From contig CALEWF010000021.1 in assembly GCA_937925455.1 (NCBI GenBank), positions 1 to 12,273 of the forward strand: a stretch of 12,273 nt of DNA. Direction: 5' to 3'. The notes under the pieces are model-generated. The model ran no database searches and was not told where the DNA came from. It saw only the letters and a list, made by a program, of their open reading frames with translations. The first letter of the stretch is position 1; each line of letters starts with the position of its first letter. The translations under genes were made by a program, and so were the position numbers. Source of the stretch: an uncultured Flavobacteriales bacterium. Its GTDB lineage: Bacteria > Bacteroidota > Bacteroidia > CAIKAF01. Positions 7,716 to 12,273 of this stretch are shown in pieces.

Positions 7716-9676
7716 AAAGGATGAATTACTGTGGTTAACTCTTCGGAAAGCCTTTTTTTCATTTCTTCCATATTTTTTATTACCTGCATAATAGCAACGA
7801 TTACTTCGGCATCGGTAGTGTTTTTCAATTTCTTCTTTTCATCTTCAATCATCAAGTTAATATGGCGAAGCCTTAACTGATGCAAGGCTTCCACCACCGC
7901 CGCATGTAATTTTTCTTCTTCAGGCACTGTAAAAATATGAAGCCGCTCTTCCCAGTTTTTGCTCATGGTATATCGAGGAATAATTAATTCGATGGCTAAA
8001 TTTCTTACCTCGTCGTCATCATGCCGAACAAAAAACTGCTGAACGGATTCTTGCGTATGCGTATTTAAGATCAAGTTTTGATACTCTATAAAAACCTTAT
8101 TGTGAGTAGGATGAACGAAATGAATATCATCCATTGCCAATTCATCCATTATCATTTCGTGTACTTTTTCTCTGTATTCTATGGTTTCTCCGTCCTCATT
8201 TTTTTCGTGATATACTAAGTCCAAGTGGCCATAATTCAGTAACAATCGTAAAATTTCTCGCTCCTGAGCATGAGTATTAAGTTCAAGCTGAAGAGGTGGT
8301 TCAACCTTAATAGTTTCGATCGGTAAAACATCCCATTCGGCAGACTCTCCTCTTTCTTTCTTTTGCTTTTCTTTAAGTTTATTTCTGCGAAGTTTGTTGA
8401 GCTCATTAAACAAAGTTTGCTCCGGCACATTCATCAATAAAGCGCACTGCTGCACAAACATGTTTCGAACAATCCCATCCGGGATTAAAGCAATGCTTTC
8501 TACCATATCTCTTACAACCCCCGCCCTTTTAATCGGATCTGTACCGGCTTCTTGCAGTAATATATCGGCTTTAAAACGAATAAAGTCTTTTCGATTTGTA
8601 CTTAAAAAATTCACTAATTCATCATGCGAAACTTTTCTGGAAAATGAGTCGGGGTCTTCTCCATTGGGAAATAATATCACATGCACATTCATTCCTGCTT
8701 CCAAAATCATGTCTATTCCCCGAAACGAAGCCTTTATTCCCGCTGCATCGCCATCATACAAAATGGTTATATTGGGTGTATATCGTTTAATAAGTTGTAT
8801 TTGACCTTCGGTAAGTGAGGTTCCTGAAGAAGCCACCACATTTTCTATCCCAGCCTGATGCAGTGAAATTACATCGGTATATCCTTCAACTAAATAACAA
8901 TTATCTTCTTTAATAATCGCTGATTTGGCAAAATACAAGCCATACAGAATTTTACTCTTGTTGTATATTTCAGATTCTGGAGAATTGATGTATTTCGGAG
9001 TAGATTTGTCTGCTTTCAGAGTTCTTCCGCCAAAGCCTAATACACGCCCGGTAATGTTGTGAATTGGAAACATTACTCTTCCCCGATATACATCTACATT
9101 TTTTTCACCGGAAGAAGTAAGTCCAACGGCTTTCAGATATTCTAATTTATACCCATGTTGTTTCGCTGCTGTTGTAAAGTGTGCCCAATCATCCTGAGCA
9201 TATCCTAAACGAAATTTCTTAATGATTTCGTCGCTAAAACCTCGTTCATGAAAATAGCTTAGCCCAATAGCCTGCCCTTTGGGATCATTCCATAATTGGT
9301 CAATAAAAAACTGTTCTGCAAATTGGTTAACGGCATACAGGCTTTCCTTGAGATTTTGTTCTTCCTGATATTCCGGACTAACCGCTGTTTCTTCAATTTC
9401 AATGTTGTATTTTTTTGCCAGATACCTTAATGCATCCGGATACGAATAATGTTCATGATCCATAATGAACTTCACAGCATCGCCCGAAGCTCCACAACCA
9501 AAACACTTATAGATCCCCTTAGCAGGCGATACGGTAAAAGAGGGTGTTTTTTCGGTATGAAAAGGACATAACCCCAGCCAGTTGGTACCCCTTCGCTTTA
9601 AATTCACAAACTCTCCTACGACCTCTTCTACCCTTGCAGTATCTCGTATCCGTTCTATGGTTTCTTTACTGATCAA
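7712..9676 (-). CDS. dnaG: DNA primase
   Basis: Makes RNA primers for Okazaki fragments at the fork, with the DnaB helicase. The 654-residue product has the N-terminal zinc finger (Cys37, His40, Cys58, Cys61 in CPFH and CFGC), a catalytic core including RVMFPIHN (200-207) and GRVLGFGGR (210-218), and a TOPRIM fold with EGYTDV (264-269) and DGDAAG (308-313), followed by EDPDS (340-344). The C-terminal part (about 460-654) is the helicase-interaction region and is poorly conserved, as usual. The first codon is TTG: an in-frame TAA lies four codons upstream with no ATG or GTG between, and MISKETIERI is a typical family start. It is followed by the M1 peptidase gene with a 4-base overlap. Confidence 0.96.
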   Translation of the reverse strand: MISKETIERIRDTARVEEVVGEFVNLKRRGTNWLGLCPFHTEKTPSFTVSPAKGIYKCFGCGASGDAVKFIMDHEHYSYPDALRYLAKKYNIEIEETAVSPEYQEEQNLKESLYAVNQFAEQFFIDQLWNDPKGQAIGLSYFHERGFSDEIIKKFRLGYAQDDWAHFTTAAKQHGYKLEYLKAVGLTSSGEKNVDVYRGRVMFPIHNITGRVLGFGGRTLKADKSTPKYINSPESEIYNKSKILYGLYFAKSAIIKEDNCYLVEGYTDVISLHQAGIENVVASSGTSLTEGQIQLIKRYTPNITILYDGDAAGIKASFRGIDMILEAGMNVHVILFPNGEDPDSFSRKVSHDELVNFLSTNRKDFIRFKADILLQEAGTDPIKRAGVVRDMVESIALIPDGIVRNMFVQQCALLMNVPEQTLFNELNKLRRNKLKEKQKKERGESAEWDVLPIETIKVEPPLQLELNTHAQEREILRLLLNYGHLDLVYHEKNEDGETIEYREKVHEMIMDELAMDDIHFVHPTHNKVFIEYQNLILNTHTQESVQQFFVRHDDDEVRNLAIELIIPRYTMSKNWEERLHIFTVPEEEKLHAAVVEALHQLRLRHINLMIEDEKKKLKNTTDAEVIVAIMQVIKNMEEMKKRLSEELTTVIHPL

Positions 9677-9693
9677 GTTTTTGGCTTATATTA

Positions 9694-9701
9694 CAAAATT
9701 A
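9694..9701 (-). promoter_or_regulatory. Candidate dnaG promoter, -7 element
   Basis: The minus strand reads TAATTTTG, matching TAnnTTTG, 17 bases upstream of the TTG start of dnaG. No convincing TTTG is seen about 20 bases further upstream, so support is partial. The region is AT-rich, where chance matches are more frequent. Confidence 0.4.
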
Positions 9702-9763
9702 AAATTTTACCCCAATTCTGCACTTTAATTTTTTCCAAAATTACCGTCAGAGTATCAATATTA

Positions 9764-9908
9764 GGCTGCTTAAGCGGCTGTTCGTTGCAAGTCCTCGGGG
9801 CTCAGCCATACAGGGCATCGGGGTAGCGGTGTCTTCGTGCCCTCAGCCCCGCTACCCCGTGCCCTGTGGGCTTCGCCCCTGCGGGCTTTCCACTTCCATC
9901 CGCAGCAG
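9764..9908 (+). repeat. 145-base GC-rich structured element, copy A
   Basis: This copy runs from GGCTGC to GCAGCAG, so its ends are short inverted repeats (GCTGC/GCAGC). It contains a long hairpin: left arm 9810-9829 and right arm 9849-9867, about 19 pairs with one bulge, around a 19-base loop. A small GGGC-TTC-GCCC hairpin follows (9868-9878). Copy B lies in reverse orientation at 12038-12182, and 9820-9908 is identical to it over 89 bases. Weaker similarity seems to continue outside, up to about 9731. No coding potential is seen. Confidence 0.85.
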
Positions 9909-9930
9909 TCCGCCCCGCAGAGGCGGATAA

Positions 9931-9994
9931 TTTGGAAATGAATCAATTTGAAGATGTGTTGATTTATTGATGTGTTGATTTGAAGATGTATTAA
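9931..9994. repeat. Four imperfect 16-base tandem repeats
   Basis: Consecutive 16-base units start at 9931, 9947, 9963 and 9979: TTTGGAAATGAATCAA, TTTGAAGATGTGTTGA, TTTATTGATGTGTTGA and TTTGAAGATGTATTAA. They begin right after the small hairpin that follows the 145-base element. The period is not a multiple of three and there is no sign of coding. Confidence 0.8.
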
Positions 9995-10106
9995 TTGCAT
10001 TGTATTCACAATTCGTAATTGATAATTGGGGTAATGGATGCGTTGTTTACAAACCGCATTGATAATGCGTTTTGGTTGTTGATTGTGGGCGGATGTTGCG
10101 TTGAAA

Positions 10107-10189
10107 CATACAGATTGCTTCCCCGCCAAAGGCGGGTTGTAAAGAAGCTATCAAGCATACAGATTGCTTCGGGCTGTTGCCCTCGCAAT
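10107..10189. repeat. Direct repeat CATACAGATTGCTTC with nested hairpins
   Basis: CATACAGATTGCTTC occurs exactly twice, at 10107-10121 and 10156-10170. The first copy runs into a perfect CCCGCC-AAA-GGCGGG hairpin (10122-10136). The second runs into ATTGC...GCAAT enclosing GGGC...GCCC (about 10163-10188). This suggests two diverged copies of one hairpin-bearing unit with different loops. Confidence 0.7.
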
Positions 10190-10205
10190 AACGGTAAGAT
10201 TATCA

Positions 10206-10260
10206 GGGCAGCGGATGAATCCGCCCCCTACGAGACGATGAAACACCCGGCCGCCCTCCT
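10206..10260. repeat. Degenerate GC-rich dispersed repeat, copy 2
   Basis: Aligns in the same orientation with 456-507 near the other end of the window. It contains the perfect inverted repeat GCGGAT-GA-ATCCGC (10211-10224), which is decayed in the other copy. No coding signal. Confidence 0.65.
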
Positions 10261-10442
10261 CTAATACAGTATGATAAAAAACTGTAATAAAAGTTTTGGA
10301 TTTATCAAATTGGAAATTCGCAGTGTATTAGATGATGGATTGATTTGGGAATATCCGACATTGGGCAAAAATTATGCATGCGAATGCTTAATTCTTTATT
10401 GATTGGAGTTTAATTGTATTTCCTAATATTTTTATTGAACAC

Positions 10443-11315
10443 TTACTTGGTTTTCCCTTTATTAAAATAAAGTTCTTTGGGTGGTCCATCTGTCTTCTCA
10501 TCCCAAACATACCACTTACCTTCCTGCCACCCGTCTTTGTAGTGCCCTTCCATTAACTTTTTTCCAAGTATGGTGTGATAGGTATATTTTCCGTTGCCAT
10601 TTATTACTAATGGCTTCCCACGGCGGTCCCACGCATTGTACACCTTTTCTACCCCGTTTACATATTCTACCTCTTTATGTTTTTGTCCATCTTCAAACCA
10701 GTAGGTCCATTTTCCCACTTTATTGTCAATTCCAAACTGCGGTCCTTCCATCATCTTTATCCCATGTTCATACCAATAGTAGGTCATTCCATCCAGATTG
10801 TTGTTTTTATACGTTCGCTCTTCCTTTAAATTTCCATTGGGCCACCAATGATATAACTTACCTTCCTGCGAATCTTCTTTAGCATAGCCCTGTGCTGATT
10901 TTTTTCCGTCTTTGTAATAAATAAACCAGTCGCCATTCAAATAGCCTTGGTTATAATTATACAGTTTGTAAAGCTCTCCGGTAGGATAATATTCCTTAAA
11001 GGTCCCATCAATAAAATTATCGTAAAAGGTAAATTCATAGCGCAGTTTCCCGTCAGGATAATAACCTTTGGCCGGACCATTCATTAAATGATTTTTCAAG
11101 GTGTATTCTAACGCCACCTTGCCATCAGCATACAACTGTACCCAACGTCCGTTGGGCAAACTATCCCAAGCACTGAATTTCGGCAAATCCTTCAAGGTAG
11201 CAAACCGCTTGTTGAATACATACCGCCCATCGCTCCCCACCGTATAATCCGGTTGCTGAGCTATCAGCGAAGTTGATAAAAACATGCTGCAAAAAAACAA
11301 TTTCCATCTTTTCAT
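10443..11315 (-). CDS. Exported MORN/YwqK-type repeat protein
   Basis: Function unknown. The 290-residue product has a signal peptide (about 1-19, cleavage near LIA-QQ) and then is built almost wholly from short beta repeats of the form G-x-W/F-x-x-Y/W-Y-x-D/N-G-K, for example PAKGYYPDGK (81-90), GTFKEYYPTGE (104-114), GDWFIYYKDGK (128-138), GKLYHWWPNG (152-161), GKWTYWFEDGQ (201-211) and GKWYVWDEKTDG (266-277). This is the MORN-like family often labelled YwqK antitoxin in automatic annotation; nothing here shows a toxin partner, and export argues against a cytoplasmic antitoxin role. The ATG at 11315 is chosen because a TTG start at 11390 would put 25 residues before a proper signal peptide. 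It follows the merR-like gene by 76 bases on the same strand. Confidence 0.85.
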   Translation of the reverse strand: MKRWKLFFCSMFLSTSLIAQQPDYTVGSDGRYVFNKRFATLKDLPKFSAWDSLPNGRWVQLYADGKVALEYTLKNHLMNGPAKGYYPDGKLRYEFTFYDNFIDGTFKEYYPTGELYKLYNYNQGYLNGDWFIYYKDGKKSAQGYAKEDSQEGKLYHWWPNGNLKEERTYKNNNLDGMTYYWYEHGIKMMEGPQFGIDNKVGKWTYWFEDGQKHKEVEYVNGVEKVYNAWDRRGKPLVINGNGKYTYHTILGKKLMEGHYKDGWQEGKWYVWDEKTDGPPKELYFNKGKTK

Positions 11316-11391
11316 GCGTGGTAAAACTGCAAGGATTATTCCGAACTTACCACACATCAAAAAGATTTTTTTTAAACCACGCTTGTGCAAA

Positions 11392-11727
11392 TTATAAATG
11401 CGACTTTAATTCCAACAGGAATTCACGAATCGTAATGAGTGATTTGACAATCTCTACCTGATTAAGAGTGTCTGGTTTATTTTCTTTGAGCTTTTTCTTT
11501 GCACCTTCTAATGTATATCCCCTTTCCTTTACCAAATGATAAATGATGTAAAAATTATCCAAATCTTCTTTGGTAAACAGGCGATTGCCCTTTTTATTTT
11601 TCTTGGGCTTGATGATGTCAAATTCTTTTTCCCAAAAACGAATCAGTGAAGTGTTTACGCCAAACTTTTCAGCTACTTCGCCAATGCTGTAATACAGCTT
11701 TAAATCGTCTTTTTCTTTGTATGGCAT
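11392..11727 (-). CDS. Small MerR-family transcriptional regulator
   Basis: Predicted DNA-binding protein of 111 residues. The N-terminal winged helix-turn-helix is clear: YYSIGEVAEKFGVNTSLIRFW (12-32), then the wing with KKNKKGNRLFTKEDL (42-56), followed by a helical part YIIYHLVKERGYTLEGAKKKL (60-80) and a short C-terminal helix (about 90-110). There is no cysteine-rich metal site or large effector-binding domain, so no ligand can be named; it may dimerise through the C-terminal helix. A promoter-like TATATTTG lies 17 bases upstream. The MORN-repeat gene follows on the same strand and may be co-transcribed. Very similar MerR proteins occur widely in Bacteroidota by recall, which suggests a conserved core role. 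Confidence 0.92.
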   Translation of the reverse strand: MPYKEKDDLKLYYSIGEVAEKFGVNTSLIRFWEKEFDIIKPKKNKKGNRLFTKEDLDNFYIIYHLVKERGYTLEGAKKKLKENKPDTLNQVEIVKSLITIREFLLELKSHL

Positions 11728-11743
11728 AAAAGAATTCTTCTCT

Positions 11744-11777
11744 CAAATATACAGAATATCACATTGTAAAAAAACAA
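11744..11777 (-). promoter_or_regulatory. Candidate merR promoter
   Basis: On the minus strand TATATTTG (11744-11751) matches the TAnnTTTG -7 box, and a TTG (11775-11777) lies 23 bases upstream, at the loose end of the spacing reported for the phylum. The -7 box ends 16 bases before the ATG, the same distance as for dcd. Confidence 0.5.
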
Positions 11778-11864
11778 TTTCTTTGTATGATTGCCATAGC
11801 GTGTTTTGCTTGTAGTAGCAGAGGGATGTGATACAGTACAGCGGATCGTGGGGGACATCCATCT

Positions 11865-11891
11865 GGCGGACGCCCTAAAGGGCGGACGCCC
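11865..11891. repeat. GGCGGACGCCC doublet
   Basis: The 11-mer GGCGGACGCCC occurs at 11865-11875 and 11881-11891, a 16-base period, with TAAAG between. The junction forms GCCC-TAAA-GGGC (11872-11883). It lies inside the GC-rich block leading to copy B of the large element and may be part of the same longer repeat. Confidence 0.7.
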
Positions 11892-12037
11892 AAGCTGTAA
11901 TCTTTGCCCACACACCTTGCTGCAACCGCCACTGCCAGTTGATGCTTTCCCTTTTGCCCTGTCTCCCTGCAATTCATTGCAAGGAAGTTTTGACCCGCCA
12001 AAGGCGTAAAATCTGACGAAGAAATCGCACTTCAAAT

Positions 12038-12182
12038 CTGCTGCGGATGGAAGTGGAAAGCCCGCAGGGGCGAAGCCCACAGGGCACGGGGTAGCGGGGC
12101 TGAGGGCACGAAGACACCGCTACCCCTTGCCCTGTGTGGCTGAGCCCCGAGGACTTGTAACGTACAGCCGCTTGATGCAGCC
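12038..12182 (-). repeat. 145-base GC-rich structured element, copy B (inverted)
   Basis: Reverse-orientation partner of 9764-9908. Positions 12038-12126 are identical to the reverse complement of 9820-9908, and the rest differs by a few substitutions and single-base indels. Its hairpin arms, 12079-12097 and 12117-12135, pair over 19 positions with one mismatch, while copy A has a bulge at the same place. Flanks differ on the core side: copy A continues TCCGCC, copy B reads ATTTGAA on the same strand, so the 89-base match ends sharply at CAGCAG. Confidence 0.85.
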
Positions 12183-12273
12183 TGATAATACTTTAATGAC
12201 AATTTGGGGAATTATTCAATGTTCAAATTTTTTATTAAGCTAATAAACCTTTTATTGGTACAGAACGTAGTAA

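Larger units (their letters stand above)
9677..10442. other. Gene-free repeat mosaic between dnaG and the MORN gene
   Basis: Nothing here looks protein-coding; open frames such as 9770-10129 (minus) and 10019-10264 (plus) only run through repeats and lack family features. In order it holds the dnaG leader, a 145-base GC-rich element (9764-9908), a small hairpin (TCCGCC/GGCGGA, 9909-9927), four 16-base tandem units (9931-9994), a hairpin CGCATT-GAT-AATGCG (10055-10069), a direct repeat with hairpins (10107-10189), and a dispersed repeat (10206-10260). An AT-rich tail (10261-10442) contains inverted repeats TACAGT/ACTGTA (10265-10286) and CTAATACA/TGTATTAG (10261-10268 with 10324-10331). Confidence 0.75.
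11728..12273. other. Gene-free, repeat-rich right end
   Basis: After the merR promoter region the sequence turns abruptly GC-richer at about 11790 and stays so to about 12182, then returns to AT-rich. It holds a 16-base-period repeat (11865-11891), a hairpin TGCAAT-TC-ATTGCA (11968-11981), a CCCGCCAAAGGCG string (11994-12006) echoing 10122-10134, and copy B of the 145-base element. Open frames at 11700-12080, 11759-12001 and 11806-12009 have no family features. In one minus-strand frame a peptide tail could enter from the right edge and stop at 12236-12238, but this is too short to call. Confidence 0.7.

Noticed and set aside
9931..9994. CRISPR array
   Set aside because: The 16-base units are directly adjacent with no spacers, and no cas gene is present.
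9770..10264. Three open frames of 60-119 residues over the repeat mosaic
   Set aside because: They cover hairpins, tandem units and the GC-rich element, lack a recognisable domain and overlap each other on both strands.
10443..11727. Toxin-antitoxin pair (MerR plus YwqK-type protein)
   Set aside because: The YwqK label is a family name only; this protein has a signal peptide, and neither gene resembles a toxin.
11700..12080. A 126-residue minus-strand frame and two others running through the GC-rich block upstream of merR
   Set aside because: Composition follows the repeats, the frames compete on both strands, and the longest would overlap the merR start and promoter.
9764..12182. Composite transposon reading of the two inverted elements
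   Set aside because: There is no transposase gene or remnant between them, no flanking target duplication was seen, and the enclosed genes look like ordinary chromosomal genes.
1..12273. tRNA, rRNA or riboswitch
   Set aside because: No cloverleaf, rRNA-like stretch or known riboswitch core was recognised by eye in the gene-free regions; a covariance-model scan could still find something weak.

Overview
The window looks like chromosomal DNA of a Bacteroidota bacterium, probably of the Chitinophagales/Sphingobacteriales type; this is inferred from content, with no database search. The supporting signs are AT-rich DNA, promoter-like TAnnTTTG octamers, weak Shine-Dalgarno sites, a secreted peptidase with a type IX secretion (T9SS) C-terminal sorting domain, the gene order ileS - TraR/DksA - lspA, and a short MerR-type regulator of a form common in this phylum.

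Layout. 1-540: a gene-free stretch with a cluster of alternating inverted CCACAGAG-type repeats (109-304) and a degenerate GC-rich repeat (456-507). 541-5134, minus strand: ileS, a TraR/DksA-family gene and lspA in that transcription order, with an intrinsic terminator lying in the lspA leader. 5135-5240: a divergent promoter region between ileS and dcd, both sides carrying the octamer TACTTTTG. 5241-5759, plus strand: dcd. 5763-9676, minus strand: dnaG followed by a secreted M1 metallopeptidase, overlapping by 4 bases (ATGA). 9677-10442: a 766-base gene-free repeat mosaic. 10443-11727, minus strand: a merR-like gene followed by an exported MORN/YwqK-repeat protein. 11728-12273: a second repeat-rich gene-free stretch.

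How the genes fit together. Most are housekeeping: isoleucyl-tRNA charging, lipoprotein signal-peptide cleavage, dCTP deamination feeding dUMP/dTTP synthesis, and replication priming. The M1 peptidase and the MORN-repeat protein are exported. Several have lineage-type oddities: a GIHH active-site motif in IleRS where HIGH is usual, a DksA-like protein with a single zinc-finger cysteine, an LspA with a large insertion and an Arg-to-Ser change, and a dnaG that must begin at TTG.

The most unusual non-coding signal is a pair of 145-base GC-rich elements in inverted orientation (9764-9908 and 12038-12182). They share an 89-base identical core and an internal stem of about 19 bp, and they bracket the merR/MORN pair. 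I see no phage, CRISPR array, transposase, RNA gene or defence locus, and no convincing new multi-gene system. The interesting material is in the repeats and in leader and start-site details.
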